From DATBVX01 sp963810775 (GTDB lineage: Bacteria; Pseudomonadota; Gammaproteobacteria; Steroidobacterales; Steroidobacteraceae), in assembly GCA_963810775.1 (NCBI GenBank), contig CAWEOT010000015.1, forward strand, positions 620,001 through 684,000: DNA of 64,000 nucleotides. The letters are read 5' to 3'. The notes under the pieces are model-generated. The model made no database searches, was not told the DNA's origin, and was given only the letters and a program-made list of their open reading frames with translations. The translations under genes were made by a program, and so were the position numbers. Shown piece after piece: positions 15,246 to 23,331 of this stretch (within the stretch, counting starts at the first letter, position 1; every line of letters starts with the position of its first letter).

Positions 15246-16436
15246 CTACTCCCCCACGGCAGCGGCGACCGCCGCCTGCCCGGCCGGAGCCAATTGAGGC
15301 TTGAGGCTGTCCCAGCTCTTGCAACCGGGGCATTGCCAGAACCATGCATGACTTGCGAATCCACACTCGCCGCAGCGATAGCGCGGATTGCGCGAAAGCA
15401 CCCTGCCCAGCAGCCTTGCAACACGCCGTAGCGTGTCGTCGTCCAGGCCGCGCGTACTGTCGAGCGGCTGCGCCAGCTCGCGCAGCAGACCATCGCTCAG
15501 CACGTAGTCGCGAATTGCGCCAAGCGCGTTGGGCTCTTCGATGACGTCAGCCAGTATCAGGGCGCTGGCGAGCTCGTGGACCGGCCGACGATTGCGCTGC
15601 AGCGCCGTGATCGCCGCATCGAGAGGCTCGCGAGTCTGCAGCCGTCGTCCGCAGGCGTGAAGGCGTGGCAGGATTTCGAGCAGCAGCGCCGGTTCGCGCT
15701 CGAGGGCAAGCAGCAGAAGCCGCGATGCCAGTGCGTCATCCCCAGCATCACGTGCAATTTCTGCACGCAGGATCGCGGCGCGCGGAAAGCGGCGTTGCTC
15801 GCGTCGCGCCTCGCGCAGCAGGCGTCGCGCCTCGTCGAACTGACCGGAGGTGCGGGCTGCTTCTGCCAGCTCGCAGTGATAGTGAGCAATCGCGCCGGTC
15901 TGCACAGCCCCACCGGCAGATGCCAACTGCCGATGTGTGTTTATTGCCTGCTGCCAATCGTGTTGCTGCTCATAAATGCCGATCAGCGCGCGCAAGGCCG
16001 TGAACCGGTGCTCGCGTGACTCTGCGAGTTTCAGGTACAGGTTCTCCGATCGATCGAGCAGGCCAGCGCGCAGATAGTCGATTGCCAGCTCGAGCAACGC
16101 CTGTTCGCGCTGTTCCGGCTCCAGCTGTGGCCGGTCGAGGATGCCCTGGTGTACGCGGATGGCGCGATCAACTTCCCCGCGGCGGCGAAACAGGCTTCCG
16201 AGTGCAAAGTGAATCTCGACAGTTTCGGTGTTCACATCGACCATCCGCGTGAACACTTCCAGTGCCCGATCGGGCTGCTCGTTGATGACATAGTTGAGCC
16301 CCGCGAGGTAGTCGGCCGGCAAGCGGCGGCGGCCGACGCGGCGCGCGGCACGCTGCATGCGCCGGCCGAGTCGCCACCCCACATAGCCTGCGATGCCGAC
16401 GGCCACGAGCGCGGCCAGGAGCGCAGATTCAGCCAC
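15246..16436 (-). CDS. lapB: Lipopolysaccharide assembly protein LapB (YciM)
   Basis: A 396-aa LapB homologue. An N-terminal membrane anchor (about 5-22) is followed by a Pro/Arg-rich linker with 'LPADYLAGLNYVINEQPD', a series of TPR repeats (about 45-330) and a C-terminal rubredoxin-like metal knuckle with Cys-X2-Cys and Cys-X2-Cys ('CGECG' and 'CPGCKSWDSL', about 352-378). In E. coli LapB regulates LPS synthesis by presenting LpxC to FtsH and interacting with PbgA/YejM. It overlaps the upstream lapA by 8 bp, the usual lapAB operon. Confidence 0.95.
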   Translation of the reverse strand: MAESALLAALVAVGIAGYVGWRLGRRMQRAARRVGRRRLPADYLAGLNYVINEQPDRALEVFTRMVDVNTETVEIHFALGSLFRRRGEVDRAIRVHQGILDRPQLEPEQREQALLELAIDYLRAGLLDRSENLYLKLAESREHRFTALRALIGIYEQQHDWQQAINTHRQLASAGGAVQTGAIAHYHCELAEAARTSGQFDEARRLLREARREQRRFPRAAILRAEIARDAGDDALASRLLLLALEREPALLLEILPRLHACGRRLQTREPLDAAITALQRNRRPVHELASALILADVIEEPNALGAIRDYVLSDGLLRELAQPLDSTRGLDDDTLRRVARLLGRVLSRNPRYRCGECGFASHAWFWQCPGCKSWDSLKPQLAPAGQAAVAAAVGE

Positions 16437-16719
16437 GATCTTGGGGCAGCGGCCGCAGGTTCCTGATTTCGGCCTCTGCGAGCCGCAGACTGCGGCGCAG
16501 CTGCGTCCGTTCGCTCGTCAGCTTGCGCACGAAGCTCCAGGCTGAAGCAATTCCTGCCAGCCATCCCAGGACGAAAGCCGTGACCATGAGCTGACCACGC
16601 GTCAACTCGACCTCTGCGATCAGCAGATCGACACGCACCGGCGCGCCGTTGGCGGCGACCAGCGCAGTGCCGGTAAAGAATACGAGCAGGCAGATGAGGA
16701 TAAACAGTGCGCGCGGCAT
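16429..16719 (-). CDS. lapA: Lipopolysaccharide assembly protein LapA (YciS)
   Basis: A 96-aa small membrane protein with two transmembrane segments (about 3-20 'ALFILICLLVFFTGTALV' and 43-63 'LMVTAFVLGWLAGIASAWSF') and a basic/coiled cytoplasmic tail (65-96). This is the DUF1049/LapA layout. The start at ATG 16719 ('MPRALF') is preferred; the frame extends 11 residues further without conservation. It overlaps lapB by 8 bp and follows ihfB on the same strand. Confidence 0.88.
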   Translation of the reverse strand: MPRALFILICLLVFFTGTALVAANGAPVRVDLLIAEVELTRGQLMVTAFVLGWLAGIASAWSFVRKLTSERTQLRRSLRLAEAEIRNLRPLPQDRG

Positions 16720-16896
16720 GTCAGTCTCGAGCGAGCGACACTCTACCATCACCGCGGAGGACGTTGCGCCGGGGGCGCTCTTTCAAGACCGTGCAAAACA
16801 GGATGCTTTGCCCGTGGCCTCCAGGGACGGATTTGCGGCGTTCTTGAAAGGACATCCCGGATACGGCGTCCTCTCGGAATACCGGCAGTCGCGCAA

Positions 16897-17199
16897 TCAG
16901 TCGTGGATCGGTTCGCCAGCGCCGTTGTTGACGCGTTCGCGCAGGTCCTTGCCGGGCTTGAAGTGCGGGACGTACTTGCCGGCCAGCGCGACCGCCTCGC
17001 CGGTTTTGGGATTGCGCCCCTGGCGCGGCGGACGAAAGTGCAGCGAGAAACTGCCGAAACCCCGGATCTCGATGCGCTCGCCCTGCGCGAGCGCATCACT
17101 CATGATCTCCAGGATCTGCTTCAGCGCCAGCTCCACGTCTTTCGCGGGCAGGTGCTTTTGCTTGGCCGTTATGATCTCGATCAGTTCCGACTTGGTCAT
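16897..17199 (-). CDS. ihfB: Integration host factor subunit beta
   Basis: A 100-aa DNABII protein starting 'MTKSELIEIITAKQKHLPAK', the IhfB signature, with 'GERIEIRGFGSFSLHFRPPR' and the intercalating-Pro arm 'GRNPKTGE'. The C-terminus reads 'KYVPHFKPGKDLRERVN'. It forms the IHF heterodimer with IhfA (2569-2868). The ATG at 17199 is chosen over a TTG two codons upstream. Its place after rpsA and before lapAB is conserved in Gammaproteobacteria. Confidence 0.96.
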   Translation of the reverse strand: MTKSELIEIITAKQKHLPAKDVELALKQILEIMSDALAQGERIEIRGFGSFSLHFRPPRQGRNPKTGEAVALAGKYVPHFKPGKDLRERVNNGAGEPIHD

Positions 17200-17228
17200 G
17201 CGCAAGGCCCTTTTACCGTGCGAACGCT

Positions 17229-18905
17229 TCAGTCCTGGCCGCCGATGTGTTCCTTGAGCAGATCACCCAGGCTGGTGCCCGAGGAGGAATCGGTGGCCGT
17301 CTTGTAGTTCTGCACGGCCTCGGCCTCTTCATGCGCTTCCTTCGCCTTGATCGACAACGCGATGATGCGGCCCTTGCGGTCCACGCCGGTGAACTTCGCT
17401 TCGACCTCATCGCCCACCTTGAGCATAGTGCGGGCATCCTCGACGCGATCGCGCGACAGCTCGGACGCGCGCAGCTGGCCCTCGACACCATTACCGAGGT
17501 CGATAAGCGCTCCCTTGGCATCTACTTCGCGCACCACACCCGTCACCATGCTGCCCTTGGGATGCTCGGCGAGATAGCTGGAGAATGGGTCCTTGGCGAG
17601 TTGCTTGATGCCAAGTGAAATGCGCTCGCGCTCCGGGTCAATGGTGAGCACCATCGCCTCGAGCTGCTGGCCCTTCTGGAAATTGCGCACCGCCTCTTCG
17701 CCAGGCACATCCCAGGAAATGTCGGAGAGGTGCACCAGACCATCGATGCCGCCCGGCAGCCCGATGAAAATGCCGAAGTCGGTGATCGACTTGATCTGGC
17801 CTGCCACCTTGTCACCCCGGTTGTAGTTCTCGGCGAACTCCTTCCACGGGTTGGTCTTGCATTGCTTGAGGCCGAGAGAAATTCGGCGCCTCTCCTCGTC
17901 GATGTCGAGCACCATCACTTCGACTTCCTGGCCGACGTGCACCACCTTTGCGGGGTTCACGTTCTTGTTGGTCCAGTCCATCTCGGAGACGTGCACCAGG
18001 CCCTCGACGCCCTCCTCGATCTCCACGAAGCAGCCGTAATCGGCAATGTTGGTAACCTTGCCGAACAGGCGCGTGTTGGGCGGATAGCGACGCGCGATGG
18101 CCTGCCAGGGATCCGCGCCCAGTTGCTTGAGCCCCAGCGATACACGTGAGCGCTCGCGATCGAACTTGAGGATGCGCACCTCGATCTCATCGCCGACCTT
18201 GACGACTTCCGACGGATGCTTGACGCGCTTCCACGCCATGTCGGTGATATGCAGCAGGCCATCGATGCCACCGAGGTCGACGAACGCACCGTAGTCCGTG
18301 AGGTTTTTCACTGCGCCCTTAACGACCGCGCCTTCCTGCAGGTTGTCGAGCAATGCATTGCGTTCCGCGCTGTATTCCTGCTCGACGACGGCACGGCGCG
18401 AAACGACGACGTTGTTACGCTTCTGGTCGAGCTTGATGACTTTGAACTCGAGCGCCTTGCCTTCGAGGTAGCTGGGATCGCGCACCGGTCGCACATCGAC
18501 CAGGGAGCCCGGAAGGAACGCACGCACGTTGTCGATTTCGACGGTAAAGCCACCCTTCACACGTCCAGTGATAACACCGGAAACGATTTCCGCGGATTCG
18601 AATGCCTTCTCGAGGCGGGTCCAGGTGCGGGCGCGCTTGGCCTTCTCGCGCGACAAGCGCGTTTCACCGGAGCCGTCCTCGACCGTGTCGAGGGCAACTT
18701 CGACATCATCGCCAGCCTTGACCTCGATCTCTCCTTTCTCGGATCGGAACTGGTCGATGGAAATGACGGCCTCGGACTTGAGGCCGACGTTGACGATCAC
18801 GAAATCCTGGCCGACTTCGACCACGTGACCCATCAGGATGGTGCCGGGCTTGATGCGCTGGCTGGCGATACTCTGTTCGAAAAGCTGGGCAAAACTCTCG
18901 GTCAT
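17229..18905 (-). CDS. rpsA: 30S ribosomal protein S1
   Basis: S1, 558 aa from ATG 18905 ('MTESFAQLFEQS'), the standard six-S1-domain length. The first two OB domains bind the ribosome and the next four bind mRNA; repeats such as 'GAFVDLGGIDGLLHITDM', 'GCFVEIEEGVEGLVHVSEM' and 'GIFIGLPGGIDGLVHLSDI' are evident. Immediately upstream the sequence reads TTTTAACCCCAAAATTT with no Shine-Dalgarno, as is known for E. coli rpsA, whose translation depends on leader structure and is repressed by S1. The 148-bp leader carries a short SD-led reading frame (18984-19016). Confidence 0.97.
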   Translation of the reverse strand: MTESFAQLFEQSIASQRIKPGTILMGHVVEVGQDFVIVNVGLKSEAVISIDQFRSEKGEIEVKAGDDVEVALDTVEDGSGETRLSREKAKRARTWTRLEKAFESAEIVSGVITGRVKGGFTVEIDNVRAFLPGSLVDVRPVRDPSYLEGKALEFKVIKLDQKRNNVVVSRRAVVEQEYSAERNALLDNLQEGAVVKGAVKNLTDYGAFVDLGGIDGLLHITDMAWKRVKHPSEVVKVGDEIEVRILKFDRERSRVSLGLKQLGADPWQAIARRYPPNTRLFGKVTNIADYGCFVEIEEGVEGLVHVSEMDWTNKNVNPAKVVHVGQEVEVMVLDIDEERRRISLGLKQCKTNPWKEFAENYNRGDKVAGQIKSITDFGIFIGLPGGIDGLVHLSDISWDVPGEEAVRNFQKGQQLEAMVLTIDPERERISLGIKQLAKDPFSSYLAEHPKGSMVTGVVREVDAKGALIDLGNGVEGQLRASELSRDRVEDARTMLKVGDEVEAKFTGVDRKGRIIALSIKAKEAHEEAEAVQNYKTATDSSSGTSLGDLLKEHIGGQD

Positions 18906-18922
18906 AAATTTTGGGGTTAAAA

Positions 18923-18936
18923 GGTTCTCAAGAACC
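18923..18936 (-). promoter_or_regulatory. Short hairpin just upstream of the SD-less rpsA start
   Basis: Minus strand GGTTC-TTGA-GAACC followed by TTTT, ending 17 nt before the rpsA ATG. A 5-bp stem with a tetraloop and short T run could be a weak attenuator or part of the S1 autoregulatory fold; too small to be certain. Confidence 0.35.
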
Positions 18937-18983
18937 GTCCGGTATGGCCCTGAGGGCAATCCAGCCCGTCGAGGGGAATTCAG

Positions 18984-19016
18984 TTACGAGACGCGCGTTC
19001 CATGCGTGTCCCACAT
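18984..19016 (-). CDS. Possible 10-aa leader peptide upstream of rpsA
   Basis: In the cmk-rpsA gap, minus strand, a consensus AAGGAG (19024-19029) sits 7 nt before an ATG at 19016, which opens a 10-codon frame reading MWDTHGTRVS and stopping at TAA 18984-18986. rpsA itself, 78 nt further on, has no Shine-Dalgarno. The strong ribosome site directly in the leader of a gene without one makes a translated uORF plausible; it may also be accidental. Confidence 0.4.
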   Translation of the reverse strand: MWDTHGTRVS

Positions 19017-19053
19017 TTGATTACTCCTTCAACAAAAGCGCCTGCGAGCGCCT

Positions 19054-19734
19054 CTACCCGAACCGTTCTCGCGCCAGGCGCAGGACGCGCGCCACGACCT
19101 CTTCGACGTCTAGTCCGGTAGAGTCCAGAACGACCGCATCGGCGGCTGCCTTCAACGGCGCGACCTTGCGGCCGGTGTCGCGGGCATCACGCTCCGCGAT
19201 CTCTCGCGAAAGGGCGGCAAGGCTAACATCAAGTCCCTTGTCTTTCAACTGCTTATGACGCCGCTGGGCCCGCTCCTCGAGGCTCGCCGTAAGGAAGATC
19301 TTGAGGCCCGCGGTCGGGAAAACTACCGTCCCCATATCGCGCCCATCGGCCACCAGTCCAGGTGTCTCTGCGAATCTCTGCTGGCGCCCGAACAGAGCGC
19401 TGCGTACGGCTGCCATTGCCGCTACGCGCGACGCCGCGTGGCCCGTCGCTTCGCTGCGCAGATCGCGCGTGACATCGGTACCTTCGAGGAAGATCTGCTC
19501 GCTGCCGTCCGGCGGGCTTCCGAAACGGATCCTCATCTGCTCGGCGAGGCGCGCATGTCCTGCCTCATCGTCGGGGTCCAGCCCCTGCTTCAACCCTTGC
19601 AGAGCGACGAGGCGATAGAGCGCTCCGCTATCGAGGAAATGCCACCCGAGGGCGTGTGCGACGGCTCGACTGACAGTGCCCTTTCCCGAGCCGCTCGGCC
19701 CATCAATTGCGATGACGGGAACCCCTTCGGCCAT
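19054..19734 (-). CDS. cmk: Cytidylate kinase
   Basis: CMP/dCMP kinase, 226 aa from ATG 19734 ('MAEGVPVIAIDGPSGSGKGT'). The Walker A 'GPSGSGKGT' (about 12-20), 'LDSGALYRLVAL' (CMP site), 'VADGRDMGTVVFP' and 'ERAQRRHKQL' LID region are present. It recycles CMP and dCMP to diphosphates. Its start lies 4 bp after the aroA stop; cmk-rpsA and aroA-cmk are classic neighbours. Confidence 0.95.
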   Translation of the reverse strand: MAEGVPVIAIDGPSGSGKGTVSRAVAHALGWHFLDSGALYRLVALQGLKQGLDPDDEAGHARLAEQMRIRFGSPPDGSEQIFLEGTDVTRDLRSEATGHAASRVAAMAAVRSALFGRQQRFAETPGLVADGRDMGTVVFPTAGLKIFLTASLEERAQRRHKQLKDKGLDVSLAALSREIAERDARDTGRKVAPLKAAADAVVLDSTGLDVEEVVARVLRLARERFG

Positions 19735-19738
19735 CACA

Positions 19739-21085
19739 TCAACACTCCACAACCTCTATATCGAGCCCGATACTTTGAGCCGTCTCGACAAACCCCGGGA
19801 ACGAGGTCGCGACATTCGCAACGTCGATGATCTCAATCGGGTCGTGGGCGCGCACACTCGCGATGGCGAAAGCCATGGCAATGCGATGGTCGCTCTGGCT
19901 GTCTACGCGTCCGCCCTGAATCGCGCTGCCGAACACGCGCATGCCGTCGGCATGCACCTCGGTTCGAATGCCTACAGCCTGAAGGCCCTGTGCCATGGCA
20001 GCGATCCGATCGCTTTCTTTGACTCTCAATTCTTCGGCACCGGTGACCAGCGTTTCGCCCCGCGCGCACGCGGCGGCGATCAGGAGTGCCGGGATCTCGT
20101 CGATGGCCAAGGGAACAAGCTCGCGAGGTACTTCGACTCCGTGCAGCTCACGGCGCTCGATTTCGAGATCGGCAAGCGGTTCGGCGCCGGAAACGCGCTC
20201 ATTCATTACGCGTATTTCGGCACCCATGAGCCGCAGCGCGCTCAGCAGACCTGTGCGTGAAGGATTGATGCCCACATTGCGCAGCTTGAGAACTCCATCC
20301 GCCGCAAGACAGCCGGCAACAATAAAGAATGCCGCGGATGAGAAATCGCCCGGCACGTCGATCTTGCATCCGTGCAGGCGTGCGGGCCCCCGCATGTCGA
20401 TGCTTTTGCCCCTCACCTGCACATTTACGCCGAACGCCTGCAGCATGCGCTCGCTATGATCACGGGTTATCGCGGGTTCGATAATCGAAGTGGTTCCTTC
20501 CGCGTAGATGCCCGCGAGGAGGATGGCGGACTTTACCTGCGCGCTCGCCATCGGCAGCTGGTACCGAATGCCATGCAGGTGCCGTCCGCCTGCTATGCGC
20601 ACCGGCGGGCGCCCGGATTGCGTCTCGATACCCGCACCCATCTGCCGCAGCGGGATCGCGACACGCTCCATCGGCCGTCGCATGAGCGAAGCATCCCCGA
20701 TCAGCTCGGAGTCGAAGCCCTGGCCGGCCAGTAATCCAGTGAACAGGCGCATCGCGGTGCCCGAATTGCCCATATCGAGAGGCGCGCTCGTTGCGGTAAG
20801 ACCGTGCCTTCCGACACCTTCGACTACAGCACCTTGCCCGGCGGTGCGATCGATCGGCACCCCGAGCGCTCGCATGGCGGCGAGTGTGGCGAGGCAATCC
20901 TCACTCTCCAGGAAACCGTTAACGATGGTCCGGCCTTCTGCGATGCCCGCGAGCATCAGGGACCGATGCGAGATCGACTTGTCGCCGGGGACGGTGAGCG
21001 TTCCCCGGACCTTACTGACCGGTTGCACTCTATAAGAGAACCGACGCGCAGGGACTACTGCAGATCCGGTCGGAGTCCGTGTCAC
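19739..21085 (-). CDS. aroA: 3-phosphoshikimate 1-carboxyvinyltransferase (EPSP synthase)
   Basis: EPSP synthase, 448 aa from a GTG at 21085 that overlaps the hisC stop (GTGA). Conserved pieces: 'VPGDKSISHRSLMLAG' (phosphate/PEP site, about 28-43), 'LDMGNSGTAMRL' (the glyphosate-loop GNSGTAMR), 'RPMERV', 'SSAAFFIVAG', 'LRVKESDRIAAM' and 'DHRIAMAFAIA'. It joins shikimate-3-phosphate and PEP in the shikimate pathway. The open frame runs 160 codons further through hisC, which is antisense noise on the same strand in another frame. Coupled to hisC upstream and cmk downstream. Confidence 0.95.
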   Translation of the reverse strand: MTRTPTGSAVVPARRFSYRVQPVSKVRGTLTVPGDKSISHRSLMLAGIAEGRTIVNGFLESEDCLATLAAMRALGVPIDRTAGQGAVVEGVGRHGLTATSAPLDMGNSGTAMRLFTGLLAGQGFDSELIGDASLMRRPMERVAIPLRQMGAGIETQSGRPPVRIAGGRHLHGIRYQLPMASAQVKSAILLAGIYAEGTTSIIEPAITRDHSERMLQAFGVNVQVRGKSIDMRGPARLHGCKIDVPGDFSSAAFFIVAGCLAADGVLKLRNVGINPSRTGLLSALRLMGAEIRVMNERVSGAEPLADLEIERRELHGVEVPRELVPLAIDEIPALLIAAACARGETLVTGAEELRVKESDRIAAMAQGLQAVGIRTEVHADGMRVFGSAIQGGRVDSQSDHRIAMAFAIASVRAHDPIEIIDVANVATSFPGFVETAQSIGLDIEVVEC

Positions 21086-22212
21086 ACGGGGTTTCCGAGT
21101 ACCGAGGCTAGCGCCTCGATCGCGCGTCGCGTCTGCTCGAGCGTGCCGGTCGTGATACGCAGGTGGTTCGGTAGCCCATAGTTGCCGACCGGCCTTGCGA
21201 TCACGCCGCGGCGTAACAGCCCTTCGAAGATTGGCCCGACCGGGCGACCCAAATCGACCAACACGAAGTTGCCCGCCGAGGGCAGGACCTGGAGCCCGAG
21301 CCGGGCGATTTGCACTCGCAGCTCGGCGAGCGCCGCGCGGTTGAGGTCCACGGATCCACGCACATGCTCGGGATCGTCCAGTGCTGCAGCCGCAGCCGCT
21401 AGGGCGATCGAATTCACGTTGAAGGGTTGGCGCAATCGATTCAGCGTCTCCGCGATCTGCGGTTGCGAGATTGCATAGCCAACTCGTAGACCGGCAAGTC
21501 CATAGGCCTTCGAGAAGGTTCGCAGCACGACAAGGTTGGGGAACTCCTCGAGCCAGCTGGTCGTGTCCGGGCATTTCGCATCACGTGAATATTCGAAATA
21601 CGCCTCATCCACGATAGCCAGCGTGCTGGCCGGCAATGCGTCCAGGAACGCCTGCAACCGATTCGATTCGACCCATGTGCCGGTCGGATTGTTGGGATTG
21701 GCGAGAAAGACCAGCCGCGTGCGTGGCGTAATCAGTTTCGCCATCGCCCCAAGATCATGTCCAAGAGGCATCGGGTCGTCCGTCGATAACGCGGGCGCGA
21801 CGCGGGCGGTGGCACCCGACGCCTGCACCACGATCGGGTAGATGGCAAAACAGTACTGCGAGTACACCGCCTCCGTCGCAGGTGTCAGGAATGCTTCCGC
21901 CAACAGCACCAGCACATCATTGGAACCGTTACCGAGCGTCAGGCATTGGGCATCGATGCCATGATGCGCTGCAAGCTGACGTTTGAGCTCAAAGCCGTTG
22001 CCATCGGGATACAGGCCGATCTCGGCGAGCGCGTCAGCCATTGCAGCACGCGCGCGTGGTCCCGGTCCGAGTGGATTCTCGTTAGAGGCAAGCTTGACGA
22101 TGTTGTGCACGCCGTATTCGCGTTCGAGTTCCGAGATGGGCTTGCCAGGCACATATGGCTGCAGGCCACGCACCGGCGGTGCAACGAGATCGGGAATCGG
22201 GACCGTCTTCAT
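21082..22212 (-). CDS. hisC: Histidinol-phosphate aminotransferase (HisC2 type)
   Basis: A 376-aa fold-type I aminotransferase. Seen are 'KLASNENPLGPGP' (about 40-52), 'GNGSNDVLVLLAEAFL', 'NPNNPTGTW', 'VDEAYFEYSRD' and the PLP lysine in 'RTFSKAYGLAGLRVGYA' (about 231). Position between pheA and aroA, away from other his genes, is the place of the aromatic/histidinol-phosphate aminotransferase paralogue in pseudomonads, so it may also serve tyrosine/phenylalanine synthesis. Overlaps aroA by 4 bp; 3 bp after pheA. Confidence 0.93.
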   Translation of the reverse strand: MKTVPIPDLVAPPVRGLQPYVPGKPISELEREYGVHNIVKLASNENPLGPGPRARAAMADALAEIGLYPDGNGFELKRQLAAHHGIDAQCLTLGNGSNDVLVLLAEAFLTPATEAVYSQYCFAIYPIVVQASGATARVAPALSTDDPMPLGHDLGAMAKLITPRTRLVFLANPNNPTGTWVESNRLQAFLDALPASTLAIVDEAYFEYSRDAKCPDTTSWLEEFPNLVVLRTFSKAYGLAGLRVGYAISQPQIAETLNRLRQPFNVNSIALAAAAAALDDPEHVRGSVDLNRAALAELRVQIARLGLQVLPSAGNFVLVDLGRPVGPIFEGLLRRGVIARPVGNYGLPNHLRITTGTLEQTRRAIEALASVLGNPV

Positions 22213-22215
22213 TTC

Positions 22216-23328
22216 CTACAGCACTGCCTGCGGATAGGACCCAACAACGCGAAACAGCGAGGCGCGACGCTTGAGCTGCGTAAGGGCCTTTGCCAGCTTG
22301 CGATCCTCGGCATGCCCTTCGACATCCAGGAAGAACACGTAGTCCCACTTGCGCCGCTGCGATGGTCGGGATTCGATCCGCGTCACATTGATCGCAGCTT
22401 TGGCGAGCGGCTCGAGCAGCCGATACAGCGCCCCGGGTGAATCCGTATGTGCCGCGGACACGAGAATTGTCGTCTTGTCTTTCCCGCTGGGTCGAAATGC
22501 CTTGCGGCCTACGACCAGGAAGCGCGTCGTGTTGTCCGGCCGGTCTTCGATCTGCGCCACCAGGATCTTGAGGTCGTAAACCTCGGCGGCCGCTTCCCCC
22601 GCTATCGCCGCCGTGCCCTTTTCATCGCGTGCGCGGCGCGCACCTTCGGCATTGCTCGACACTGCAACGCGCTCCACGCCCGGCAGATACTCCTCCAGCC
22701 ACCCGCGACATTGGGCAAGCGATTGTTGATGTGAGCACACGCGTTGCACGTCCGCCAGTGCATCCATGCGGCCCATAAGATATTGGTGGATGCGCAGCTC
22801 CACCTCGCCGCAGATTCGCGCCGGTGAAGCAAGAAAGCGGTCCAGGGTATTGTTGACCGTACCTTCAGTGGAGTTCTCGATCGGCACCACGCCAAAGTCC
22901 GCAACACCCGCTTCGACTTCGTGGAAAACCTCATCGATGGTCGCAAGCGGCAAGGCGCGAACCGAATGGCCGAAATGCTTGAGAACGGCGGCCTGTGTGA
23001 ACGTGCCCTCCGGCCCCAGGAAGCCGACCTTCAGCGGGTCCTCCTGGGCAAGGCATGCCGACATGATTTCGCGGAACAGGCGCAGGACTTCTTCGTTGCG
23101 CAGCGGTCCCTGGTTGCGTTCCAGCGCCATGCGCAGCACCTGCGCCTCGCGCTCCGGCCGGTAGAAATCGACGGTGTGCCCGTCCGCGTGCTTGGAAATG
23201 CCGGCTTCGCGCGCGAGTCGCGCTCGCTCGCTGATGAGCGCATGAATCTGCGCGTCCACGGCGTCAATGCTGTTGCGCAGCTCCTCGAGCTTCGGCGTCT
23301 GCGTACGCTTCGCTGCCTTACGCGCCAT
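22216..23328 (-). CDS. pheA: Bifunctional chorismate mutase/prephenate dehydratase (P-protein)
   Basis: P-protein, 370 aa. The N-terminal AroQ chorismate mutase spans about 10-100 ('LEELRNSIDAVDAQIHALISERARLAREAG'-type helix; key Arg, Lys and Glu residues retained), the prephenate dehydratase domain about 105-280 ('GFLGPEGTFTQAA', catalytic Thr in 'DNTTRFLVVG') and the ACT domain about 290-365 with the Phe-binding ESRP motif. It converts chorismate to phenylpyruvate and is expected to be feedback-inhibited by phenylalanine. It sits between serA and hisC with 3-bp gaps on both sides. Confidence 0.96.
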   Translation of the reverse strand: MARKAAKRTQTPKLEELRNSIDAVDAQIHALISERARLAREAGISKHADGHTVDFYRPEREAQVLRMALERNQGPLRNEEVLRLFREIMSACLAQEDPLKVGFLGPEGTFTQAAVLKHFGHSVRALPLATIDEVFHEVEAGVADFGVVPIENSTEGTVNNTLDRFLASPARICGEVELRIHQYLMGRMDALADVQRVCSHQQSLAQCRGWLEEYLPGVERVAVSSNAEGARRARDEKGTAAIAGEAAAEVYDLKILVAQIEDRPDNTTRFLVVGRKAFRPSGKDKTTILVSAAHTDSPGALYRLLEPLAKAAINVTRIESRPSQRRKWDYVFFLDVEGHAEDRKLAKALTQLKRRASLFRVVGSYPQAVL

Positions 23329-23331
23329 TGC

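Noticed and set aside
16780..16850. CTTTCAAGA/TCTTGAAAG inverted repeat between lapA and ihfB
   Set aside because: 9-bp arms are separated by 53 nt without a T tract or other support; could be chance.
21086..21574. Extended aroA start giving 611 aa
   Set aside because: The extra 160 codons lie inside hisC in another frame and are not EPSP synthase sequence; the GTGA overlap at 21082-21085 fits a coupled start.
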